Under the pieces are notes generated by a model. It saw nothing but the letters and a program-made list of their open reading frames with translations. It did not search any database and was not told the origin of the DNA. This document shows positions 1 through 11,249 of a stretch of DNA of 64,000 nt, one piece after another; position 1 is the first letter of the stretch; the number at the start of each line of letters is the position of its first letter. This stretch comes from Madurella fahalii. Its lineage: Eukaryota > Ascomycota > Sordariomycetes > Sordariales. The stretch lies in contig CM056874.1 in NCBI GenBank assembly GCA_029876055.1, positions 930,001 through 994,000 of the forward strand, read 5' to 3'. A program made the translations under genes and the position numbers.

Positions 1-720
1 ATGCTTACTTTGCCCCGTCCACCACGTCATCAAGGGAAGAAAGCAGAAAGTGAACTCACAAATAGTCGAAAGGCATAACACGTCCGATCCGGCGTCTAAT
101 TGTTTTATCTTTTAAGCCTTATTCATTTCTTATAAATACACATGTAAAAAAGAGTTAGGTGTTGCAGGCTTTATTCCTAGGTATCTGGGCTAGCGTAGAA
201 GGTGTTTCTTTACTAGGGGGTTGTGGGGTAGTAAACAATGGTTGCGTAAAAGATCGGCAAGATGACTGGAACTTTGGGAATCTGGGCGAACTGGTAGTGC
301 TGATGTGATCATGGATATCGTCTCGGCAGAGATTGGCTGCACCCCCGACTTTCGCCTGTGATCCCAGTAAAAGTTACTGATTTCATGATCTCTCAAGGAG
401 ACTTTTGCCCCTTTTACGGTAACCGACGGCCGGAGTCAACGTCCCGGCTCGCTTTGTAAGAGATGCGGATGGCTGAGTGAGCGAGAAAACTGGAGGGCAT
501 GGGTACGTGGGAAGTAGGTAGACGGGTTGAACTGTTACGTGATGTTGGCTATGGAAGTGTATATAAACTGGACCTCCAGGGATGATTTTGGACGCCCTAC
601 TATTTCCATTGGCAGCAGAACTCACAACCAAGTTTCAGCTTATTATAACCCTCCTAATTACTCGACAACCTCAGTCGCCGGAATCAACTCAACCATCTAC
701 CATTCAAGGTACCTTTCAAG
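1..720. other. Left-edge intergenic region
   Basis: I see no supportable gene here. The short open frames lack ATG starts or coding character. The last 200 bases lead into the secreted-protein gene that starts at 721 and should hold its promoter and 5' leader, which has the C- and A-rich look usual just before fungal start codons. Confidence 0.4.
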
Positions 721-1287
721 ATGAAGTTCTCTACCGTCACCATCCTCGCAGCCCTCGGCCTCGGCTCGTCGACCGCCTCGGCCCAGAGTGTTCAACAACG
801 GTTCCAGGTGTACTGGAGCCAGGACTCTGTCAGCGGCACCGGCGCCTGGATGTACTACTTCTTCGGCGGGCAGCCCAGCTGCAACGACGTGTTTAACACG
901 CGCGGCGTGTTTGAGCAGGACAACGTCAACGACCGTGAGGGCGTCATCTGCCAGGGCAACGGCTGCTGGAACGGCAGGCCTAATGAAATTACTCGCTTTG
1001 AGTTCAACGCCCCTAACTTTGGGCGCTACAGTATGTTTACCCTTTGCCTACTAGTCAATGGTCTCATGAAGATGATGATAACCATGATGATGCTAATCAA
1101 AACACAACCTTTTCTTATCTTGCCAGATATTCTGCAGATCGATCCCAACGGCCAGTTTGCTCTAATGACCACTGACGGCCGCTGGGTCGGCGTCTGCCAA
1201 GCAAACCGCGAGCACAGCTTCACCTGCGGAGCCCCTTTTGCTATGTCGGGCGTCAGGTTCTTTATTTGCGAGAGAATTTACAGTTGA
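721..1287 (+). CDS. Small secreted cysteine-rich protein (one intron)
   Basis: Two exons, 721-1030 and 1127-1287, encode about 156 residues. Residues 1-21 form a clear signal peptide (MKFSTVTILAALGLGSSTAS, then Ala). The mature part has six cysteines: SCN, VICQGNGCWN (two), VCQA, FTCG and FIC, enough for three disulfides. The intron 1031-1126 starts GTATGT, carries a TGCTAATC branch site and ends TTGCCAG. It is 96 bases long and happens to stay in frame, so an unspliced reading adds a Met-rich stretch that looks non-coding. The joined codon at the splice gives Asn (NFGRY-NILQID). The protein is probably secreted to the wall or outside the cell. I do not recognise a named family; effector-like or wall-associated roles are inference from size, signal peptide and cysteines only. 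Confidence 0.72.
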   Translation: MKFSTVTILAALGLGSSTASAQSVQQRFQVYWSQDSVSGTGAWMYYFFGGQPSCNDVFNTRGVFEQDNVNDREGVICQGNGCWNGRPNEITRFEFNAPNFGRYSMFTLCLLVNGLMKMMITMMMLIKTQPFLILPDILQIDPNGQFALMTTDGRWVGVCQANREHSFTCGAPFAMSGVRFFICERIYS

Positions 1288-3270
1288 GAAAAGGCGAATG
1301 GGGTGAATTGTTCCTCACAGAGTTACTCGCCCTTGCAAAAAGCAACACCCTGCTCAGGCCCCCTTCCACCGCATCTCGCTCAGTTCTTTAGTTCTGGTTT
1401 GAGCATGAAAATCTGTTTTATAGAAAGGACTACCTCTACTGAAAACTACATAGTATTTAGTATTAGACGGGTTCTACAGGCATGCTCTCTCCAAAACTTT
1501 TCTATCCTGTCGTCCCGTTCCTGGTACAACACACAGCAAGGCGGCATCTTACCGAGGTACCTGATACGTCGTCACTACTATCATCAAACTCTTTCCTAGG
1601 TCCTTGTCTGTCTCGCCGTTGCTGAAGCGAAGGGAAGGATCGTCTGTTATGTGTAGGCGCCCAGACCCTTCGTCAGTACTCCGGTATCCTGGAGTATAAC
1701 TCGTGGGCTAACGGTAATACTAGAGAGGCTATATTATTTTCCTTGTTCCCTTGCCTGTTCCCCTATCTTCGCTGCGCCGGAGCGTGTTATCCTACTCTCC
1801 TGAATTCATTTCCATTGGACTATATTCGGGAAGCCGTGTTGCTGGCTCCACCCTGTTACCCCTGCCTGCTACAGCCTGAATCGTGGCGTATAACCCGTGT
1901 ATTAGGAGAAAAATAAGACGTCGAATTAGGATACCAATCTGCCCCTGTCGTGACCCGTAGCTTTATATACCTCACTGTATTACGCTAATATTCAGCCCGA
2001 TTGTGGCCAGTAAGGTATATAACCTGTAGACGGAGACGCCTCGGACACACTATATAAGGGAAGGAGGAGAGGCCTCCCCATGTCTCTATATTGATACAGT
2101 CAATATATACGGCACTTTCTAAGTAGCGGGGACAGGGAAGTATCACAAATTTCTACTAGAGCCTTACTAGGTAGATATAGGATCGGTACTGCGGACCAAG
2201 CGGGAAACTGTAGTAGGCGGGTAGTATAAACTTAGGAAAGCTGTATACAGCGGGTGTTGTAGAGGAAGGATAGCACGCCGGATCTTAATCGTCCTAGCAC
2301 TAAAGAGGTTCGAATTGAAGCTTAGAGACGGGCTAAAAGTTGTAGTCGGCGAAATACGTCCGGAAGGCAAGGGGGAAGACTCAAACTACTTAAACCCGTC
2401 AGCACTGTGTAAGACGAGGATACTAGAAGAGGGAGGACGAGGGACGTTAGCGAGTTCGACACCTCTGTAACAACCTCACGTATCTATAGCGCGTATGGTA
2501 GCGATAAGTTGGGCGAAAAGAGCTACGTGCCGCGTTGCGCAAGAGCGAAATGTAGATTTACAGGATGCCGAAAACGGCTGGTATTCAGGTACAATCTGGC
2601 TGCTCTCTGCCGCCTTCGGCAGAGTGCTTATAACGGGTCTTCAGAGTAAGGTACATGGATATGTGGACACGCACCGTGTGAGCGGAGGAAGGCATAAAGA
2701 GTCTTGGACAGATTTTGTAAGAGCAAAATGCGGAAGGCGATTTCGCTAGCGACTATACCAGGGCCAACCCGTCTAGGCATATCACAAACCCCACCAGATG
2801 AACTCTGGATAGATCAAGGAGTTCTGTGCGATATAGGCACAGGAGACTATTCTTCTACATTGTCCATACTGAAATGAATAGTTCCCGTCTCGTGTTCCAA
2901 AAGAATGCCTATCCTTCCACCCGCTAACATTTCCACCTTGTTACATCATAGCCAATTGCTCACCGCATCGACTTGAAACTTGCAATTCATGCCACCTCAA
3001 ACGTCCCCTCATCCATACACTCTCTTCAGTCACCGCGCAAAGATAGGGAGTATGTGGCCTTCGATTCGAGATCGGTGTGGTCGATGAGGTGCGATCGACT
3101 TCTTCTCTGCGATGGTCTCAGGGGAAAGGAAAGTATAAGCGGAGCCAATGTTGGGCAGGAAGGAAAATTCCAAGCCTGTTTCGCGAATTGCGTACTCCGG
3201 TATCCCGTTAACTATATAGATTCATACATCAACTATCACGAATCCCGATATATTCCCAAAACCTGCTGAA
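1288..3270. repeat. Degraded repeat zone, probable LTR-element debris
   Basis: No gene can be supported. The stretch is rich in TA and TATA steps (for example 1950-2110) and has no long reading frame with coding character. At 2466 there is TGTAACAACC, a start typical of fungal Ty3/gypsy LTRs; similar TGTNACGACC starts occur at 61519 and 63957. A perfect 8-base hairpin stem, CTCTGCCG/CGGCAGAG, sits at 2605-2624. I infer old, mutated retroelement sequence; ends and family are not determinable by eye. Confidence 0.3.
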
Positions 3271-5376
3271 TCAAGATACAATCAAAACATTGAAATCTTC
3301 ACCGGCCTGCTCAATACCGCAGTCTAAGCAGCATCCTCGTAGAAGAATACACCTTGCACCAGCATCACAGCAGAGGAGCTGAGCTACTGGGTTTGCACGA
3401 GTTATCGCCAAGGCTAACTTTCTTCCCGCCGCCCTGGGCATATTGACTCCGGTAACAACTACTCTCCCCCTATACTGTTCATTTAGAGGATAGTCAAGCC
3501 GATGCTGGCATTCGCACGTTCGCTCGAGACCCATGTATGCGACAAGCATGGTCTCAATATCAATAGGTACATAGCTGCCTGACATCCTTGCAGTCAGTTG
3601 TAGAAGTAGTCCGGAATAACCTTCCTGTAGCGTGACTGTTATGGTGGAGTGCTTTCCATAGCTCGAAGGGACGATGGGAGCTCGAACCGGAAGTAGTGAG
3701 TTTCTCGCTCTGGTCCGGGCTCCACCGCTGCTGCTAAGTACGTGATGATAGCGATTTGTAAAGACAAACATGCTGTCAATAAGTTCGAAGTTAAATACTC
3801 CGTCTTAGTGGACTTCAAGTATCTCGAGCACCGCTGGAAATATTGTGTATGCGCCCGAGCTTCGGCCAAGTGAACCTGCTTTTCTTGCTGAAAATGTTTC
3901 TAGGACCCGCTCGAGAAAATTGGCTGCACCGCATAAATACAGGCCTTCATCGAGCAGTGCTTGAGAGATAATCTGTCCGGCAATATTGCTTGGAAGGTTT
4001 CCTGGAACTGCAACTGGGCTACGAACATTGACGGGTAAACAGTAGAGGCCGGCTGTTAAAACCCTCCCGACCATCTCCCAGAGCTAGTGGCGGGGACACG
4101 AGAGTTGTGTGTTTGAAATCCTTTTGGAAGGCCAGCCCCTAATAAAGCTGCATTTATAGCAGACACAGGCTACTCTTTCCGCTGCCTGCTCCAAAGTCGA
4201 CGCAAATTTTGCCTATGATGTTTTGATATCCGTTTCAGGCTGATCAGGGATTACATGAAAGACCGCCTGGCAGGCCTGTTCCATTTTACTTCTGGAATAA
4301 GGCCCCAGCAGTCCCTCAATCCCTCTTCTTGGCATATTAATCCCGTTCCCGCCGATATAGCTGGACCTGTACCTTTGAGCGAGTAGCACAAGGATATTGC
4401 AACAGGAGACCAGGACGCGTTGGGTGCATACTGCCCCAAACGTAGCAAATTCCAGCTCCAGTTTCCTAGCAAGCCACCCCTGCCACTCAAAAGAATAGTC
4501 GCCTTTGATCTTCTGATGCGCCTCAGGGGGCGTGATGGGTAGGGTGAAAAAAGGCGGTAGGCCAAGCTGTTTCTCCACTTGAATTTGGGTGGGTTCTGAG
4601 GCGCAGATCTCAACCATAACTCGGCGATTTGGTCCCTCATAGATTACAAACGATTCTACCGTTACGACGGCATCAAGAGGGAACATAAAGAGAACAATTC
4701 CTAGAATGTGAATGATCCCGTAGAAGCCGTTAATCCGGATTACAGAACCCTCTTCGATCAGGTGATTGAGAGACTCGAAGACCTCCACCATAGATTCAGT
4801 GCTCGGTGTCTCCAGAAGGTCCTTCGAAGGCCTTATTCCCAAATTCTCGTAGGCAGAAAGGACTCTGGTCGTTTGTTTCGCAAGAGTGTTCCTAAAACCC
4901 AACAAATTTAGCTTTGAAGCCAGTAGAGCCGCAACGTCTGCCAGGTGGGCCACACTAGCGATCGGGAATGTTTTTGGCAGTAGTTTGTAACAAAGTTCTA
5001 TAAGAATCTGGCCGACCGCTTCCGCCCGATATATATTCGTCAGACAAACGGAGAGCAATGATATAGCTTGGCCCCCTGCGGATTGTGCCAATAATGACGC
5101 CGAGTCACCCCTGCGCCAGCCTACTGCTAAGGCCAAGCGGCCGAAAGGATGAGAGGAGAAACGAGTCAAGGACTCGGGGACTTTCGTAGCAAAGCTGCTA
5201 TTGACGTTGAATGCAGATCCAAGCTGCTCCATCTGGAGAATTGCTATGGGTGAGATATTGTCGGCGGAAAGGGCTGCTAGGATACTGCTAAAAGCTCTTA
5301 AAACCCCTGAGTCCAAAAGAGCCGATGTCCGCCTGAAGTTGAACGGTGTCCGATATGGTTGATAGCAAGAAGGTTA
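3271..5376 (-). pseudogene. Large conserved-looking fungal gene broken by in-frame stops
   Basis: One minus-strand frame runs from about 5373 to 3271, roughly 700 codons, and is interrupted by TAG at 4215-4213, TAG at 4086-4084 and TAA at 3807-3805. A further TAA at 5376-5374 lies where protein-like sequence also seems to continue upstream (CYQPYRTPFNFRRTSALL precedes DSGVLRAF). The translation between the stops keeps coding character (for example STLEQAAERVACVCYKCSF between stops one and two), so these are point nonsense changes, not introns or gene ends. No ATG begins the long piece. TAG and TAA here fit CAG or CAA changed by C to T. The product looks like a conserved hypothetical fungal protein; I cannot assign a domain. 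Possible hydrophobic stretches lie near the middle (YGIIHILGIVLFMFPLDAVV). Confidence 0.6.
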
Positions 5377-6864
5377 TTGGCAGTTGATGTCAGGCAACTG
5401 TTGTTGGGGTTAATCTTCTACTTCCTTATTACATCTAGGTTATATGACGTCATACCGTGGAGACAGTTCTGCTAGAAGTCTTCAAAGTTGACTGCTCTAA
5501 ACCAAGCGAAATAATCTGTATTGCTGGGTTTTCGAGATTAAAAGTGGATGAGAACAAGACAGGAGTGTATCTGAGAGAAGCGATGGAATCCTGACCATTT
5601 CTGCTCTGTCCGTCAGCAAGGCAGATTGAGAACGAAATCTGCCTGTTAGGCTGATATCAGGCAGAAACGGAGCCTGTGTTGCGACGAACGGCGCAACGCG
5701 ACTCGCCATCCAATGAGTTACGGCTGTTGGTTCTTTGGGGATGCTTCGCATAGGACAACTTGTCCAATTTAACTGGCTCTGGACTGTCAGAGCAGCTGCA
5801 TTAGCTTGATGCCCCAATCTGACAGTTCCTCGGTTAAAGATTCTGTCACAACAGTGGGCTTGGCAAGGCCCACTTAGCCACATTTAGCGTAGTTAGTGTA
5901 GATATTGGCAAAGTCACTGTCCAGGACGGTACTTTGGAGCTATCATCACCAATCAATCAATTCAGTCAAATGGCCACTCGCTGACAGATTCCCTCTGAAG
6001 TCTCGAGCGCTTCATCCCCCAAGCCCTAGGCTTCGTACAGTTTGAACTCCCAGAGACGACGTTGTTTACGCATAGCAGCATCGTTCCACGCCTCGGTTTA
6101 ACTACTCTCAAAGCTGGACAACTCGAACAGCCAACACGTTAAAGAGCCAATGCTGTCGAAGCGGCCTTGAACAACCCCGCACTGGCAAGCCCCGCGCGGC
6201 TTGATTGGTGTCAGGCGACTGCCTCGGGCGGCGGTTGGGCAGCTCGCCCAGGCTCGACGGCGAGTGCTTGGCGAAAAGCATCCAGACACACTGTTGTTGT
6301 TAGCGACCGTCACCAAGTGCAGTAGCTAGAGATTTTTTCGTCGTGTCACCTAAACGAGTTCTCGTATTTGGTCACCGCAATAGGAGTACATATTGTGCGC
6401 GTGCGGCACATTTTTTGTGTCGAACTGGGGTGTCTCGCACTAGTTAGTCCGTACCGGGTGCTAGGCAACAAGGCAACCAATATCCGGCTGTTCTTTCAAG
6501 GGCGGCCCATCAGCCTTTGCCGACTTCAATGTGCACTTGTGCCCCATCAATAGCGGTGCGTACCCAGGCGGCTTGATGACTAGACCGAGCCTCGAAGACG
6601 GCAACCCTTGAATTAGATGGTGGCCAAGAGATGTTTCTGGTGATGTTCTTTGTGCTGCGCCACTTTTAGCCTTGGGTCTGACGAGCAGAGGGTTTTAACC
6701 AAGTTTTGGTATTGCGGATCGCTGCTGAGCCAGCTGTCATTGTACCAACTGCCCTGCTGGGAAGTATACATGGTGATGATGGGGAAAAAAAAACAAAAAA
6801 ATAGAAAGAAAGCAAGAACAACGCTGGGCTGGTCGCAGCTCAGTCCCTGACGACCAGGCTTATT
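5377..6864. other. Intergenic, no supportable gene
   Basis: Several short open frames occur on both strands but none has an ATG, splice sites and coding character together. The stretch just before 6865 contains an A-rich run (6783-6810) upstream of the CorA-like gene start. Nothing else recognised. Confidence 0.35.
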
Positions 6865-8337
6865 ATGCCTGTACCAGACATTCCTGGGAGCGGAAGGCCG
6901 TATATTTCTAGTCCTGTGGAATTGCGGTCGAAGGTGTCGTCGCGGCAAGATGATAGGATCGATTGGAGCGATGCAAAGGCGCTCCAGGAATTGCTGGAGC
7001 GACAGCCGCATCATCTAGACACGGAGGGAGGCCGTCGCATCGTGATCCTCGAGAGCCAAGCACCGGCCTTCATCGACGTGCTCGGCGTCTACTTTGGCAT
7101 ACATCCGGCTTTCTTTGTCGACCAAGAGCGCGAAAGCGTGCCCGAGTCGTTCCAGGCCACTGGCGACTTCGAGATGGTGGCGCTGCCGAGTACCGTCAGG
7201 GACAGTGAGCACGTCTCCATGAAGTACTACGAGCTGATCCACGTCCCGCCCGAGCTGCGCCGCTTCCGCGCGTTCTGCGCTGAGTCAGGCCGCCCGCTAA
7301 GCACTACGCGCGTGCTAGGTCAGTTTACCGACACGGGAACGCTCCACCGCAAATATGCCGCCTAGAGGCGTCGCATGCCCTGTAGCCGCGGCGGCTAGGA
7401 CTGCATCATCATTACCGACCCGCCCCTCCGCTCCGTCAGGATGTTCGACATGTGCTCGCCCGCCATCCCGCTCCCACATGTGGTGCCGCACCAAGGCGGG
7501 TATCGCGACTTCGTCCCACCCCGCAACCAGATAGATGTGCGAACCGGCCCACTGCGAACGTGCATGCTCGAGGACCTCGCTTTTTATCTTGAGCACCACC
7601 CGACCTTGTTTGGTCCCGCCTCAACAGGCGGCGCAGATGGAGGGGACGAGAGCATGGAAAGAGCGATACGGCTTGTTTATAGGATCGTAGCCAGCCGCTA
7701 CCGGCGGCAGGTTGGTTTCCTCAACGCCCTCATTTCGCACGTACAGCATTCACTGTCGTGTCATGACAAACTTGACGTCTTCAGCCCCGCCATTGTCGAA
7801 AAGCAATGGAGCGATGTGCAGGCCTATGAGCGTCGTGTCGCATACATCTCCCTCGACCTCGAAGCCATCATATTACAATGCCGCGGCACTACTAGTATCT
7901 CTCCCGCGGGCTACAAGGCCGACGAGGATGACATGTTCAGGGAATTTCACTTCATCCACGCTGCGGTTCGCAACATCAGCCACTGTGTTGGGCTGCTCGG
8001 CTCTGCCGTCACGGGTCTCGCTGGCATCGTAGGAAACCGACAGGCCGTCGAGGAGCAGATGCTCTCTCGCCAAGAAGCAACGAGTGTTAAGGCGTTGACT
8101 GTCGTTGGGCTGGTCTTCCTCCCGCTGGGGCTTGCCTCGTCCCTGTTTAGTATGTCGGCGCCTTATAACCTTGGCGGCGAGCATTTCTGGACATATTTTG
8201 CCGTGGCCCTACCCCTTTGCGCCTTAGCTTTTGGCTTATACTTTCTTTTTGCTGGGTCTTGGGCTCGATGTAAGGGGATACGGTTTGTACGAAGACTAAG
8301 TATGGGAGCGAGAAGAGGCGCATGTGCGGAAGTGTAA
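6865..8337 (+). pseudogene. CorA-like membrane protein with two premature TAG codons
   Basis: A single frame (about 490 codons from ATG at 6865) is split by TAG at 7363-7365 and TAG at 7396-7398. The sequence between and around them still reads as protein (RKYAA-stop-RRRMPCSRGG-stop-DCIIITDPP). In this family an aromatic residue, often Trp, precedes such positions, so TGG to TAG is the simplest change. The C-terminal part carries the CorA-like layout: a long helical cytosolic region, then two membrane segments (ALTVVGLVFLPLGLASSLFS and FWTYFAVALPLCALAFGLYF) near the end. The GMN signature of true magnesium channels is not evident in the loop (MSAPYNLGG), as is common in the divergent fungal branch. 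A coding role would be ion transport or membrane-linked signalling. No 3n-length GT-AG intron removes both stops, so I call it a pseudogene; readthrough cannot be excluded. Confidence 0.62.
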
Positions 8338-9015
8338 AGAGAAGGGGAAGAGCTCAAGGGTGCCTTTAAGCAGGATAGTTTAGCTACGACGCAAAAAGGA
8401 ACGACAACCTTATATTCTTCGTATATATTCGACCAACAGTCTGTGCCCGCTCATCTCTTCTAACTGGCGTCTGAGGGTATTGTGAAGTTGTGTGGATGGC
8501 CCCGTCTACGTAAAAGGCTAATAAATTCTCAAGCTACCAGGTATTTGGCTTAAAAGGGGAATTGCAGGCTTGGCGTCACAGCAAAGTTGATGTAAATGGG
8601 AACCCATAATTGCCTCTGTTGGCGGGAGTCCCAGGACCTAAGCGTCTTAGCGTATTACGTGATGCTCACAATATGTTCAACTTTCTTGCACGAAGACATT
8701 CCTGCCGCCTAGTCACGATTGGCGGGATCTGTCAAACAACCTCGCGGCCATGGAAGCATCTTTCGGCGCTCTTCCATTGCCTTGCGGCCCGTATCATGTC
8801 CTGCGCAGCGGCCGCAGGGCTTTGCGCTAGACGCCCAGCCTGACTGTCCAGGCCTCACCTCAGCCGCTCTTCCCCGCATCTTCTGGCCTGTCGGTGTCTA
8901 CGTGTAACACTCGTGTCCATCCGTTTCAGGCAGCCCGTCCGTCCGCCTGTTGCTCATCCTCGCCCGTTTTCACCCGTCTCTACCCTCCTTAGTCCGCCCC
9001 CGTCCGCCTCGCGCA
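8338..9015. other. Intergenic between CorA-like relic and phosphorylase relic
   Basis: No supportable gene. C- and T-rich sequence at 8930-9015 resembles a fungal 5' leader directly ahead of the ATG at 9016. Confidence 0.35.
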
Positions 9016-9617
9016 ATGTCCGAAGTTCTCGATCCCGTGTGCTCCCCTATGGCCTGGATCACCCCTCTCGAGATCGAGGCCCGCGCCAGCCCTGCACCTG
9101 CTCGACCATCGACACCGCGGCCGCTTTCCCCTCGACGTGGCGACGACTACATTTTCCACGCCGGCGACATGTGCGGACACAACATCGTCATCGCCACCCT
9201 GCCTGCTGGCCAGGAATACACCTCTTCCAAGACATTCAACGTTAGCGTGGTAAGGATCCACTGTTAGTGTTTACTGGAAATAGTATAGTATAGCCAAACA
9301 GTGGGTCTATTGACGCGCTAATTTTTAATATGGTGGAAGAGGTGTATGGGACCGGCTCAGCTGCCGCCCCCGCCAGCCAGGTCAAGAAGTCCTTCCCCAA
9401 CCTTTGGTTCGGTCTGCTGGCCGGCGTCGCAGCGGGCCTCCCTCGCCCTACCGGAGACCCCCCGCGCGACATCCGTCTCGGCGTTTTTGCCGTGAAAAAA
9501 GGATATTCAAAGGACGTGTCCGCATCATTGGCGCCAGGAATTTGGGCGGCAATCAACCTGTCGCTGCAGCATCATCTTGACATCATCGTTCGGATCGTGA
9601 CAAGCATCAGCCATTGA
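9016..9617 (+). pseudogene. Truncated nucleoside phosphorylase-like protein
   Basis: The predicted protein begins MSEVLDPVCSPMAWITPLE and contains the N-terminal part of the fungal nucleoside-phosphorylase (PNP/UDP) domain: AWITPLEIEARA, GHNIVIATLPAGQEY, then YGTGSAAAPASQVKKSFPNL, WFGLLAGVAAGLP and PPRDIRLG. Two exons, 9016-9249 and 9342-9617, join in frame using GTAAGG and a GAAGAG acceptor with a GCGCTAAT branch site, giving about 169 residues, but the joint leaves some ten extra residues (TSSKTFNVSV) inside a normally tight glycine loop. After DIRLG the family sequence stops abruptly and unrelated residues run to TGA, so the C-terminal half with the rest of the active site is missing. In fungi this domain is often the N-terminal part of NLR-like or ankyrin proteins. 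I judge it a broken remnant; a short expressed protein is possible. Confidence 0.6.
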
Positions 9618-9817
9618 GCAGCTTTGCAATGACGACAGTGGCATTCCAGGCATTTTCCCCACATGGCTCTCCGCCAGTCAAGCAGCAAATTTGCCTACAA
9701 AAGGCTGTGTCGTGCCATTCCCATTTCCATGCTCCTCAAACCTCGCTTCAAACACCTAGCACCCTCGCACTACAATTACAGCAACTATCGCAACTCTCGA
9801 CTGACACACAAAACACA

Positions 9818-10194
9818 ATGGCGGACAACAACCCCGGAAACTTTGCCAACCGGTAAGCCGCCCTTCGTCATGTGGTTCTCCCTGACCGCCCTGGTCTGGT
9901 ATTGACAGTGACGCAGCCCCACCGAGGACGTGAAGGCCGCAGCCTCAAAGGGGGGCCAGGCCAGCCACGGCGGTGGGCGCGGCAGCGGCGGTACCGAGAG
10001 CACCCAGAGTAGTGGTGGCTCCACAAACACCAACCCCGGCAACTTCGCCAATCGGTAAGCCGTTAACCCCCAGGTATTTGCTGTGCTGTACTCTAAACTC
10101 TAGTCTGCTGGTCAGGCCGAAGGAGGAGGTCCAGGCTATTGCGTCGAAGGGTGGAAAGGCAAGCGGAGGGGGTAGAGGCGGTGAGGACGAGTAA
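9818..10194 (+). CDS. con-10: Conidiation-specific protein Con-10 homologue
   Basis: Three exons, 9818-9852, 9917-10054 and 10116-10194, encode 83 residues. The product has the Con-10 (KGG) layout: NPGNFANR-PTEDVKAAASKGGQAS and a second copy NPGNFANR-PKEEVQAIASKGGKAS, joined by a Gly/Ser-rich linker and ending GGEDE. Both introns interrupt the same codon, the Arg of NFANR, at the same phase, which points to an internal duplication of an exon-intron unit. Donors are GTAAGC in both; acceptors are ACGCAG and GTCAG. Con-10 proteins are small, hydrophilic, soluble proteins that build up late in conidiation and under light or stress; the exact biochemical role is not established. The A- and C-rich leader (ACACAAAACACA) before the ATG is typical of highly expressed fungal genes. 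Confidence 0.9.
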
Positions 10195-11249
10195 GTCCTG
10201 GAGCACACGATGGCCTCACTCAGTTGTTGGAAACAAGAAAGCGATGTTCCGAATGGCGATACCACTCCCTTGTTGACGAGATAGAAACGGTGTGCCTGTT
10301 GCAGCAATTCTTCTAAGTTGGCGTAGAATAGAAGGGTTGGAATTCAAATATATGACTTTCCTTCAGCAAAACGCTCTCACGAAAGGGGAACATATCCTAA
10401 GATATCTCATGTTGCGAAGCAGCTCCTGGGTCCATGCGTATATGAGCCTCAATGTCAGGCGCTCCGTAAATCCTAGATTCTGGCTTATGCTTGAGCCAAG
10501 AAACAGTAATAGATTCAGACTCGAAACTAGAGCGCCAAATCACTGACACGCAACCAGAAAACTGTGTGAGACATGCGGAAAGCAGAACCAGCTGTTTCGC
10601 CAGTCAAGGGGACTCCATGAAAAGTAGGACAAAGCATCACCATTACAACGTCCAGATCTAGACTATCTGCCCAAAAGAAACTCCGCCGAAGAGAGAAAAC
10701 TCGCCATCTCCAGTGCCCCACCCCCTCATTGATTTGATCCGAACTCAAACGACGATGGAACTCCTGCAGATCGTACTATTTTTCGAGTATGCGAAGATTT
10801 TCTCAGGCCTATCGGGCTGTCAGGTTGCCACAACATGCCGAGTCCGAAATGGTCTCGCAAGTACACGTATTCACCATCTTGCTCTGCGGGCCGCACACCG
10901 GGGAAGATCATCTTCAGTCCTGTGAAGAGAGATACCAGCAGTACGGTGATAGACCACGACATGGTGGTTTATGGGCGCTCGAGTTCCCGTCTTGCGTGTT
11001 ATTGAGGCAGCGATTGCAGCTACTTTGAGTTCATCACGTGTATGGGGCAATGATTGGCTAAAGGAATGCAGGGCACCGCAGTTGCCAAGCTTCTCTAATT
11101 ACAAGTACATTACTGATTTATTACAGCCGTACGTCATCGTGACAGGGCAATGCCAATTCCCGTTATTGATTGGCGATCTAATAAGCCGAATCTAGAAAAG
11201 GCTGACCAGATCTACCCAAACATCAAGCTTGCGCTCCTGACCCGTGAGA
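10195..11249. other. Intergenic 3' of con-10
   Basis: No supported gene. A 78-codon minus-strand frame starts with ATG at 10962 and begins with a hydrophobic segment (SITVLLVSLFTGLKMIF), but I find no family resemblance or splice continuation and leave it uncalled. Confidence 0.3.

Noticed and set aside
5497..5883. 128-codon minus-strand frame upstream of the large pseudogene
   Set aside because: No family resemblance and no splice link; may be decayed sequence but cannot be supported.
7319..7398. GTCAGT...CTAG intron to remove the two TAG codons of the CorA-like gene
   Set aside because: Its 80-base length would shift the downstream frame, which otherwise continues unchanged, and the interval itself reads as protein.
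7315..7624. Minus-strand frames over the CorA-like gene
   Set aside because: GC-rich shadows of the plus-strand relic without start or splice support.
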